Below are positions 45,445 through 55,940 of a DNA stretch of 64,000 nt, in pieces (the first letter of the stretch is position 1; each line of letters begins with the position of its first letter). The notes under the pieces were generated by a model. It ran no database searches. It saw only the letters and a list, made by a program, of their open reading frames with translations, and had not been told where the DNA came from. Origin of the DNA: Dipteronia dyeriana (Eukaryota > Streptophyta > Magnoliopsida > Sapindales > Sapindaceae); NCBI GenBank assembly GCA_032871835.1, contig CM065298.1:71452154-71516153 (forward strand), written 5' to 3'. Position numbers and translations under genes: made by a program.

Positions 45445-47178
45445 TGTAAAGTCCTCATTTGTTGATTGGCTTATTTGGTGAACAAATCACATGTTTGGGG
45501 TATTATGTAAGGGTAGCTTAGGCTCTCAAGACCTCAAGAGGAAAAGCACTGAAGGTAAAATTCTTGTGCTTACTTTCTTTGAAGAGATAGTTGCACATAC
45601 TCACATATTCATGCATAACTCTTATTCATATATGTTGAGTGTTTATACTTGTGTGCATTTTGATTTAAATGACTCTTGTTGATTTATTTACGTCTTGTAA
45701 TTAGAGTTTTATGTCTTGCTAGGCATTAGAATAGAATGCACTTTCATCACTTTTGAACTTGTTGAAAATATGTGTTTGAGTGTTGAAAAATCAGGTTGTG
45801 CGCAGGTGGTGCGCTACTGAACCAGGTACCTCACCATAGCAAAATTCCATTAGAACGCCGCTAGTCATGCGCCACTGAGCTGTGCCATTGCACCCGCGCA
45901 CAGTTGAAAAAAGTGGGCATGCGCTGGTGGTGCGCTACTTGACCAGCGCACCTCACCAGCGTAAACTTTCCAAAGGATTTATGCATGTGTTGCGCCACTC
46001 GTCCAGTGCTTATCGTAAAAATAGGTTGTGCACTGGTGGTGCGCTACTCGTCCAGCGCACGTCACCAGCGCACACAGAGGAAGATGGAACGTTTTTTCCA
46101 AAACGACCTCGCTTTGTTTGGTTCTTATATATTTATAACTCAGTACTTTAAGGTTGTGTATAAGTTCAGAACATCACATATTTTCCTTAGAACACATTTC
46201 AAAGGAAAAACACTTCCAAGAACTCATTTTTAATTACTCAAAGCATTCCCATGTGCATAAAAACTTCATCTTGCATCATCTAAGTTCATTTAGAGTGCAT
46301 TAATGGATAGGGTTGCTTCTTCACATCTTGTTTGGTAAGTTCTTCACTATCTTCTTTCAAGTTAAGTGTTTTACTTGCTAAACCTTCTCTTTAATTATTT
46401 GTATGCTCTTAGAATATTTTCTATATACAAATTAGAGACTGTTGTGATGCCATGATTGAGTGTTGTATTGTGATAGCTAGGATTGTTGTTATTGATAACT
46501 TCTAGCAAAATCTTTATGCTTTGCATTTAGATATTGTTTAGGACTCATTGATTTCATTTAATGATTGCAATATAGTCCTTGCCATGTTTAATGACAACAT
46601 GTGTTGATTTGGCTTTTATGATAGCTCCATAGGATTGCTTGTTCTATGTTTAGCTAAGCTTTATGACATGTAATTTAGCTCTTGATATCTAGGATTGCAT
46701 TTATTGCCATCTCATTATCCTAGATAATTATATAAGGTACCCTAGCCTTTTTTTGCTGTTTCAATATCATCATATATTCACATAGGGTGTTTATCTCTTC
46801 ATTGAGAAGTAAGTCTTGTGTTGCATCCGGGAGTAGGTTCCTTCAAGTGCAAGCAAATTTGAATAGGTCCACTTAATACCGGGCTTAGGTAGTGGTTGTG
46901 GGTTATACACCGGGAGTAGGTTGTAACGCATCTATCATCAGTGGATTCATTGTTCGAGTGTGGCGCACTTAACAGCTCGTTGTTTTTCCCATTTGGAGGG
47001 TTTCCACGTATATCTCAAGTGTCTTTATTATTTCCGCACTTATTACACTTGTGATATTACTGTGACTAGTTAAAGGTATTTTCGTCTAATTGACCATTAA
47101 CAAAAATTGGGTAAAATTTGATTAAAATCTATTCACCCCCTCCAGATTATTATTAAACACACCATAATATTTGTTTCA
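45445..47178 (+). mobile_element. Element D 3' LTR
   Basis: Direct repeat of the 5' LTR, starting tgtaaagtcctcatttg and ending tatttgtttca. The GC-rich island is at 45795-46080 and the TATA box ttatatatttataac near 46126. The frames 45882-46151 and 45985-46233 cross the island and are not genes. Confidence 0.9.
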
Positions 47179-47183
47179 CTACC

Positions 47184-47200
47184 CATGAACGGTGCCAAAA
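47184..47200 (-). other. Element F primer-binding site
   Basis: The minus strand reads TTTTGGCACCGTTCATG, two bases after the LTR end GGTTAACA. It resembles the TGGCGCCGT-type sites of plant gypsy elements. The exact tRNA is not assigned. It is separated from F's leader by D. Confidence 0.65.
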
Positions 47201-47202
47201 AG

Positions 47203-48795
47203 TGTTAACCGAAAATTCACTCTGGAGAGGATTTTCGATTAGCACCCTTGACCCGCTACCAGATAGGATGAGGGGGTAGGTATCTCGTACCTTGGTGATC
47301 TGGATAAGGAAGGGAGTAACACCATCAGATTGTAACTTGGGAGACTGCAGTGGGGTTGGTACCACTAGGTACCAGAGTTTTGTTCAAGCAAAGAGTAGGG
47401 TGCAGTAGGTAGGAGATAAATCACTCCGCCCATCGCGGCAACAAGATTGTTGAGGATATATTGTGCTTGAGGTTCCCTTGTTGGTACGAGGTGCTAGTCC
47501 TGGTCCTGGTACTTTGGTCCTAGTACCCAGGTTCTGGTATTCGGTCTCGGTAACCAGTCTCTTCTCTAGGTCTCTCTTATAGTTTCCCGATCTAAATAGA
47601 ATGCATGAAGGAAGAATTAGAGAGCTAGGACCGGTGGGGTCGGTACCTAGTTCACATGCATAAAAAAAGGAGATAGATGAGAGAAAGACAAGTCTTTTGT
47701 ATAGGTGGACTGACTAAGGGGTAAAAAGCATCACAAATGATCATCTGCTGAAAAACCCAAAAGCAGTATCCAGAGGAAAGAGAGAGACCCTTCCCCACAT
47801 ATATTTAGAGAGAGAGGTGCTCCATAGAGCTTATAGATGTAGCAAACAAGTACAACATGAATGCTTCAGAGAGCTTACAATAATAATGACAATGACCCGG
47901 GAGGTCGTTATTTGAGGGGTACAACATGGTATCGATGCATTCCTGGTGAAAAAATGTTTGTGTAGTAAACAATGCAATCTCTCACACACAGTCGATGGTG
48001 ATCTCCTGCAAGTCGAGATGTGTATATTTTTTTGTATAGTGATGGCGAGGTAGATTTTGTCGATGATGGCAAATATAATCTTTATAGGCGATGGTCTCTA
48101 TCTCTTTCAAGCCTAGATTAGATCAGAAGCTCAAGATGGTGAAAGTTCCCAGAATCGATTGGAGATCCTTTCATGGTGAATGTTCCCTTCAAGCCCTAAA
48201 TTTTATCCTCCATTTCTCAAAGAAAGTGTTTTCATATTTATATGTCTTCATTCTTTTTACTAACTTCATTAATTAATTCATAATCATACGACATTAGTCA
48301 TGCAAAGACGAAGTTGAATAATCTTTCATTAATGGCGTTGTGAATGACCATTAAGGATTTTACTGATCTTCCTTTAATGGTGTTGATTATCACCATTAAT
48401 TGAGTTGACTACCTCCATTAATAAGGTTGACACTATTAATGGTACATTAAATGTCAAGAAAGTCAACCTTCTCTTCCTACGTTGCTTGGAGGAGAACTCT
48501 GGTTATGTATTCTAGTGGTACAATTCCTTACTGTATCGGTTCACTCTTATTGGCATTGTTCTGGTAGGCCGGTACCTTCCTAACACCATTCTTCTTACTG
48601 GACATGTAGGATACATACCCTGAATAGGTCCTAAAATGATATCGTGATACTCGGGTATTTGGCTAGTATCGTGGTTCCTAGGTTTTAGGCAAAAGGTATC
48701 GCAGTACCTAGATACAATGTATGAGGTATTATGGTACCGGTTCTGCTTGATAACTTGTAGTATGTGGGAGGTGGTACTGAATTCTTTTGGTACCT
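47203..48795 (-). mobile_element. Element F 5' LTR, U3 start missing; fused to element H
   Basis: It aligns with 32670-34456 from tgttaaccgaaaattcac to about 48790 (gtggtactgaattc). The last roughly 150 bp present in the left copy (34310-34456), including the terminal gttaaca, are absent. The sequence passes directly into the antisense gene of H. The LTR may therefore have served both F and H, or a deletion joined two elements. Confidence 0.75.
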
Positions 48796-51150
48796 AGTAG
48801 GACACGCCTTGCAACTTGCCTCCCTCTAATTTACCACAGGGTTTTGAAGGCATCTACTTAGGTTCCTAGTTTTATGGAAGGAGCAGTTCGAGAAGGTCAA
48901 CCTCAAAGGGGAATTGGGCCTGTATGATTTGTGGTACATCTTCTAGGTTGCCAGTATGTCTCTGGGTCTAAGGGGCAATTTTATGCCCGGACGAAGAATA
49001 ATCTAAAGTTCATGGTACCGGTGGCCACAAAAAAATATGCTTTCTAGAGAGAAGAATGGGTGATCGTCGGTGGTGATTGGTGTATCTCAGTCCATATCAG
49101 GGAAACTAAATTCAAGGTTCCCACCCTGGTCAGTGGTATGCCCACCTAGGAGAAGGTTAACCTCTCCATTGAGACAGAAGATTTTGAAAGCCATTATCAA
49201 CCGATCCTATGTCAACCTCAAGTTTCTAACCTCGGATGCCTTTGATGCAAAGAAAGTAGACTACTGCCTCCGCATCTCTCGTGCTTCTCCAGGTAAACAT
49301 TATTTCTAATTCAACTTTATTTCTATACTGGTACTATAGATCCTAACCCTTTTTCTCTTGTAGTTTCTGCAGTTCCATCAACGGTGGAGTAGTCTGAAGA
49401 CTTGACCTTCTCTCTCCATGCTTCTCCATCTTGGTCTCTTACATCCCAGCCCTATACCACTACAAGAACTAGTACAATTCCTCTTCCTCCTATCTCGGTA
49501 AGGCATGGTAAGGTGTACCATCTTCTATCGAGGTACCAAAGGCACCTCTACCTCCACCTCTTACACCTAAGTCCCAGATTGCTAAATTTAAAGCCAAGTT
49601 GGCTAGGGTAAGAAGTCAAGACTCCTCTGCTGTTCTTACTGCTTCCTCCGCTTCAGCTGCTGCTACTACTATTTCTCTTGCTATGGCTACTGCTACTGCT
49701 ATTGTTCCCCTACCTCTTTTGTTGTTGTTGTTGTTGCTGAAGCATCTACCTGGGTAGAGGGGTATCTTGACCCTATAACTACTATCATTGCTTTACAAAA
49801 TCTACCTTGACATCAATCTCGGTCAAGGAGTAATAGCCAAGATGAGGTCTTGAACCGGTTCGTAGCTTCTTGCCCGGGCAGAGGGTTAAGAGCCATGACC
49901 TTTATACCGGTGGAAATCCTGATCACCAAAAGGCTCTACTCTCCTAGCTGAGGTAAATACTACTCTATCTTTTCTTTCTCTTGCCTTGCATCTTTTAGGT
50001 ATTTAGGATATCATTAATTAGTGTGTCTTACCTAGCAGGCCTTCAAATTCAACGTGGCTAGGAGCCAGCAGGTGGATTCCCTACGGGAACGAATGGACAC
50101 TGTTGAGTCCAAGCTTGAAGCAGCTAGAGGAGGACTCACCAATGCATAGAAAGTCATGCAAGCACTAAACCGAGACATGGAGAAGAATGAGAAAAAGCTC
50201 GATAAGCCCCTATATGATTATCAACGAATGAAGCATTTCTACAGTTGAGAGGTTCTAAGTACTGAGCGCTGTTCCCTTGAGCACGATGTACAGAAGGAAA
50301 GTGTCAAAAAGCAAGAAGAGGAGAACTAAGCTCTATATGCTAGCGTGACTGGCATGGAATCTAAGGTAAATGCCTCCAATGGGAAGGGGTACTTCTATGC
50401 AGCCTACCACATAGCACTGGCTTTACCTCCCTCTTTTGACCAGAGCATTATTGTAAAATTGGATAGGGAAGAGATACTAAAAAAAGGCTAGATGGATGGG
50501 TGCCCTTACTCCTACTAAGACGGGTCTTTCCCGTACTGTTGGTGTTAACAATGGGGACGACGATGATAAAGACCAGCGACTTGTCACTTTGCTTCTACCA
50601 GATACTGGTGCAACTGGAGTAGAGCCTTCCTTGAAACATTTTAATAATGCTTTGGTTCCAGTTAAAGGTGGAAACTTTGATCTACGTGCCCCTTCATCCA
50701 GACCTGCAGAAGTGGCGGATGATTAAACTGCTAACAAAATGGTAGAGGAGAATCAGTTTACTACCATGGTGGAACTTCAGACCGGTCTAGGTCTGATAAG
50801 AGTCCCAACTGGTGCGGCTCCAGCGGAGGTGGTGGAACTAGTAGCAGGTAAGCCCTCCACTAATCAGGAAGTTAGAACGTAATGTGATGATGTCGTGCTT
50901 GTAGAAGGGGCAGGAGAAGGAGGTGGGAGAGGTGTCAACTTGGAAAAGGCTGCTACATGATCCATTCAAGAAACCATCAATCAAGCTATTTGAATGTAGC
51001 CCGTGCAAAGGGGGTGGGCTCCCTGCTTGGTTAAATAACTCAGTTTTATTATTTTTGTTTCATATGTGTAGCCTACAACCGGGTAATGGGTTCCTTACCA
51101 AATTAATAAAGCAGTCCTCTTCTTTTATATAGTACTGTCTTCTATTCTAG
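48796..51150 (+). pseudogene. Antisense, intron-containing gene of element H
   Basis: It runs on the plus strand, opposite to H pol. First exon: QFYARTKNNLKFMVPVATKK and REEWVIVGGDW, resembling the domain of plant proteins annotated as 'putative gypsy type transposon', where a hydrophobic strand pattern precedes W-x-F. It is followed by CLRISRASPG. Intron 1 is 49293-49363 (GT...TTTTCTCTTGTAG). Then comes a Ser/Pro/Thr-rich linker. Intron 2 is 49953-50038 (GTAAATA...ACCTAGCAG). The last exon is a coiled coil (QQVDSLRERMDTVESKLEAA and MQALNRDMEKNEKKLDK), then FYAAYHIALALPPSFD. Four stops in one frame after intron 2 can each come from C to T. Function unknown. Confidence 0.62.
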
Positions 51151-51291
51151 TCAAACTTGCTTGACTCTAAACCTGATTAAAGCTTGATCTGGGAAGCATT
51201 CCTCTACATATATCTGACTTTAACAAATATCTGGTAACGAAAGGAAAACTTAGAGTCTAGCAAGTATAAGGAATTAGACGTGTAAGGTGAC
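51151..51291 (-). other. Element H 3' region, left of E
   Basis: Non-coding remainder of H up to the insertion site of E. The last five bases, gtgac (51287-51291), are repeated at 58163-58167. Confidence 0.55.
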
Positions 51292-53516
51292 TGATGGGAC
51301 ACGTCGTTGCGGTGTCGTGGAATATGAACATTTAAGTTCTGCCTCGCAAGGGTGCAAGTACAGAGACTAGCACAACGACAATCAAGGGATCGATCCACAG
51401 GGAGGTAGGATTCATCGATCGTCTCTAATTCTAGCTATTATTACAACACTCCGAGCGGACTCGTGTGTTGCGTGTGCGGAAAAGTGAACAATAATATAAC
51501 TAAATAAATAATATAAATAATATATACAATGATAGACGAAATGGAGATATGCACGAAATGTGGTTATACTAGGGAAACGACTCAACCGTGACAATCCTCC
51601 TAATTACGTTCTAGACTCACCTAATCCTCAAATGTGCAAGTATATCATAGGCTTGTATCCCCTTAATTAATCTTTAAACTCTCTCGATGCCTTAGAGATA
51701 GTATCCATATATACCCGAAATCTCTCTCGAGGAATTCGGACAATATATATGAACCCATTAAGCACGTGGAATACAAATTGAACCATATAGGCTAGCCTAG
51801 TGGTTTTAGCACTTTCTAGTCAATCATAGTGAATGTTTATCTAAGCATTGTCAAACGTATCTCCTCTCGGTACATAGCATCTAACCATGGAAATATTAAG
51901 GAAAGGCTTTAAGCACTCAAAACATCCATAGAACAACACAAGAACAAGAAAAATGTCAGTGGTCTTAACTTTTAGGTCAAAGATTCTATTTAGTCAACCC
52001 CCAAGGATGAATAAACGTGGGAACCAAGTTTACCTAACAACTAAATGCAACAATGTGATTGTTATATCATTATGAGCAATCAATTTAGATTAAAGGTTCA
52101 TCCTCGTGATTAGGGAATTTTCCCACAATCAATTCATCACCCAATCCTATCACGTGGATGGATAATCGTGTCTTAATACAAAGACACATTAAGAACAAGA
52201 ATATGAACCAAGGTCAATTCAGCAACTAAAAGACTAAACTGAAACCTTTTCAATTCTTTTAAGCTAAATTCCCTATTACTAAAATTACTCAGTACATGGA
52301 ATTTCAAGTTATCCATCAATCAATCAACAATCATGGGTATCTAATTTCTACTCTAAATTACAACTACTCCAAACCAATCATGAACACATACTAATTTCTA
52401 ACAATTCATACACATACATATCATATTAAGAGCATAAAGACACATATATCAAAGAGCAAAACAAAACCCAAATAAATTTGAGTACAAAAATACATACATA
52501 GCACATGTGAAAGGTTTAAAAATTCCCAAATTCGGTGTTACACATAAAAAAAACAAGAAAAACAAAAAAATGAGCAAATAAAAGCCAACCCTTGAAGACA
52601 AGTGCTCCAAAGATGCTCCTAGCCTTCATGGCTCGAATTTGGCTCCTAATTTCTTTGTAATCTACTCTAAGATGGATGAAGGAAGTGTATACTGGTGAGG
52701 TGGAGGTGTATGGTGAGCTCTCGTAATAGAAAAACCTCCATGGGGGCAAGATCTCTCCTTATTTGTCGAGAATAGATGAAGAATATGAAGAAAATGGAAG
52801 AGAGAAGAGAAGAGAAGAGGCGTGAAAGGGGAAAATAGAGGAAGAGTTGTCTCAAGAATGAGGAGAAAATGGGGTATTTATAGTGTGGGAGGTTAGGACA
52901 AGACTTTGGGGTGAAAAGATAAGAATACCCTTCTGAAAATGGCTGAAAAACACATTTCTACCCAGAAGTGCGGTTCGATGTGTTGTTCGCATCAACACAG
53001 CATACCGCACATCAGTATGATTTGAGCGGCTTCTAAGAGGTGCGGTTCGAGATGCTGTACGCGTCTACACAGTGTACCGCCCATTACTTTTTGAAGCTTG
53101 CTGCCCATAAGTGCGGTACGAAACGCGGTACATAATTTGGTCTCGCGCGGTTGTTTACCGCATTTCTCTGTGCACAGTTACGAAAATGGTCATAACTTTC
53201 TCCAGAAACCTCAAAATTACGATCTGTAAAGTGCATTGGAAATAAGACTTCTGGGGATTTTTGAAAAGTTGTTATGGTAAATGTAGTTCGATTGGATAAG
53301 AGAGATATGGCCTTCCAAAGTTGGGGTGTCTGCACAAGCTATTCCAAATTCTGCCCTTTAACCTCAAGAACTCCTCAATTAAGTTCAAATACCTTCCGGA
53401 GGGAACATGTACCTACACAAGGCTCACAACACACATTAAATGCCAAAATATACTAAAAAATATGAACAAAAGCTAGAAAATAGGGACCTCAAAAGGTATA
53501 TAAATCACTCCGATAA
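51292..53516 (-). mobile_element. Element E 3' LTR (2225 bp)
   Basis: On the plus strand it runs tgatgggacacgtcgttgcg to aaatcactccgataa. A GC-rich island at 52968-53165 holds nested inverted repeats: GTGCGGT (52968-52974) pairs with ACCGCAC (53004-53010), and TGTGTTG (52979-52985) with CAACACA (52993-52999). A minus-strand TATA box (TATAAATA, 52875-52882) follows. The PPT on the minus strand (GGTTTGGGGGTAC) is at 53517-53529. Open frames inside, for example 53084-53335, have no family features. Confidence 0.88.
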
Positions 53517-55919
53517 GTACCCCCAAACCTATCTTTTGCTCGTCCTTGAGAAAAACTAGAACGAAAAACAATCAAACAAAATAAATGTAATTAAAAACTA
53601 AGGTAGGCTAGTCAACTTTCATAGGAAATAGGATGACACTTAGCACATGCCACATGCCTTTCAATGACTAGGCCATCCCTAGATGGAGTAGTTTTATCTT
53701 GTGAGGGTTTACAGATACGAACACCCACAAACGTATTACTCTACAAAAAAGCTAAGATGCAATCCAAACATACCATATAAAGAATACACGTATGCTAGTA
53801 TCTCAAATATACAAATCAATAACAATGATTCACACAATGCAAGTATGCCAATACTTAAGATGCATTCGGTTTACAAAATAAATACGCTCCAATGCTTAAG
53901 ATAAAATCCCCCTCGACTCTAATCCTCATCGAATTTCGGTCAGATTTTCACTCAGAGCCTAGGCGATCACTCTCTTGCAAACACATGCGATTTTGAAGTT
54001 ATGTTCATGGAATCTAATATATCGCATATGAGTATTTTCAATGAAGCACATTTTATAGGGATCTATCTCATGGAAAGAATTGAAATGCCGTGAACGTGGA
54101 AAGAGCATGCATCGACTCATATTCCCAATATAGACTTTCTAAGAGATCAATGGACTTTCCCTCACTTGTATTGGGGCCAAGGTGATTTGTGGTGGTGTAT
54201 GGGATGGAATATATGGTATGAGTGGGAATGATAAAGTTACTAATTATGCCAAGGTGTTTATGGGTATTACAATACTTTAGTTAGCTCTAAAACACATTAC
54301 ATCACAAGTGACTAGGCACTAAACTTTACATTGCACATTTGTGCTACACATGTACTCATTGGTTAGTAACTTTTTATTTGAAGAACTTTAAGGCTTAATT
54401 GTTTATAATTCACACTTATTTTATTTTTCTTTTTTTAAGCCCTTGCCTTTGCATATTTACACATAATTTCCCAAGTACACATTTACAAAATTTAGAGCAA
54501 AATATAACTTCTATAAAGCTATACACCTTAACATGATCAATAACTAGGGTATGGCTTATGTTTGGGTTATGTTGGTGTATGGAGGTTTAGTGTTTGGGCT
54601 CAATTTTTGTAATGAAAACACATATAGGGACATGGAAGTGTTCGGGCTATATTTATGGAGTTTAAGAACACACTCAAGTGCAAATTCACTTCTAAAAGTC
54701 CATCTAACAATGGAATACAAATTTCAACAAGTAATCCATCTGATAAAGTTCTATGGCAACCAATGCAAATTTGAATTACAATGAGATCACAGTTAAAAAC
54801 AAAATTGGAAAGTGTTTAAAGAGTAGAAACAAAACCCATAATTTTTTTGGGTTATTTTAGGCTAAGTGTAGCTCACGGGTAGTCTCCACTATTTTCCTAA
54901 GCTAAACAAGCAAAGAGTTCTATCCACCTTAACATCAAAAGATTGGCACAGTACAAGCAAATTTAAGTGATGCACGGAGCTAAAAGCATACTATGCATAT
55001 CTTTACCAGCACACAAAAGAAAGCAACTCAACATAGAGGACAAAAATTTCAAAAACTGTTGAAATTCAAGTTCGTCCAATGTCAACTCTTTGGTGCATAT
55101 ATTTAAAAGAACTTAATATCATTTGACAGTACTTTAACATCAACAAGTAGACTTAAATACACACTTTTCATTCAGAAAATATTTCAAAACTCGAAATGGA
55201 AAAGTGTGAAAATGGACAGTAAAAACAGTGTACGTGCAGTTTCGAAAGACTGGGCATCGCCCTTGACCTTTGGTCGAAGAAATGATCATAACTTTTAAAA
55301 TTTAATTTCTTCACCAATTAGTGCAATTTTAAAGAAACATTTGCCTCAAGAATATTCAAAATAGGGCATTTTTTTTAGAGATTTGAAAATTGTCTAAAAC
55401 AAGGACCTTAAGATCGAAACACAACACAAATCAACTCTTAGATCTAAACAGAAATGGAAATAAAAGAAAATAAGCATATCATTTCTAACATTAAACGCAT
55501 GGGCGGTTCCCGCCCAAGTTGACAACTACTCTACAGGCACTCAGATTAAAGCTCAAAATATAGAGGATACCTCTTGTGGCTGCAGCCACATGGCCATTGT
55601 GGCATTACCGTTTCACTTGGAGAGTTGTTGTGGTGAGATGGACACACACCTAGCTCAACAGAGTCATGTTGTCTTTCCAACCTGATAGTTTTTGTTCCTT
55701 GCACAAGCACAACTCAAAAAACAATCAAATGCATATGCTATAATTGTAATAACAAAACACGACTAACAACTCCACAACCTAGCATAAACATTATCATGAA
55801 CACAATGAAATACATGAGTAAAAGAGATGCTTATTTTCAACATAACTATCTACTCCGTAAAGCAATAAAAAGTAGTAAAATGGAAGCTAAAACTATCAAC
55901 AATCAACGAATGCGCTACC
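53517..55919 (-). other. Element E internal region, non-coding
   Basis: The 2.4 kb are AT-rich with no coding frame above about 80 codons and no gag or pol motif on either strand. It includes tttgctcgtccttgagaaaa at 53531-53555, a phrase common next to the 3' end of plant gypsy elements by my recollection. Confidence 0.6.
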
Positions 55920-55937
55920 TCCCCGGCAGTGGCACCA
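55920..55937 (-). other. Element E primer-binding site (tRNA-Asp type)
   Basis: The plus strand tccccggcagtggcacca differs from the plant tRNA-Asp 3' end, as I recall it, by three transitions. It lies three bases from the LTR. Confidence 0.75.
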
Positions 55938-55940
55938 ATT

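Larger units (their letters stand above)
40170..47178 (+). mobile_element. Gag-only Sirevirus D, nested in F
   Basis: It is 7009 bp on the plus strand, with two LTRs of 1731 and 1734 bp, a primer site, gag and PPTs. It is flanked by perfect CTACC duplications (40165-40169 and 47179-47183). The internal 3.5 kb encode gag up to the second zinc knuckle and then pass into the 3' non-coding region. Protease, integrase, RT and RNase H are absent. Gag and LTR are close to element C. It is a natural non-autonomous type if the deletion preceded insertion. Confidence 0.9.
32670..48795 (-). mobile_element. Tat-like gypsy element F lacking gag-pol, with D nested
   Basis: On the minus strand the 5' LTR is 47203 to about 48795 (U3 start missing) and the 3' LTR is 32670-34456. 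The primer site is at 47184-47200 and the PPT at 34457-34472. Between them (excluding D, 40170-47178) there are only about 5.7 kb: a leader, a 300-bp dimeric tandem array, an antisense-gene remnant and two other tandem repeats. No gag, protease, RT or integrase is visible. Antisense genes and tandem repeats near the 3' end are known for the Tat lineage. F broke element G at 32669. Confidence 0.75.

Noticed and set aside
55200..55420. Possible duplicate of E LTR sequence inside E's interior (tcataactttt phrase)
   Set aside because: Only a short phrase is shared and the flanks do not align, so it is not supported as a repeat.
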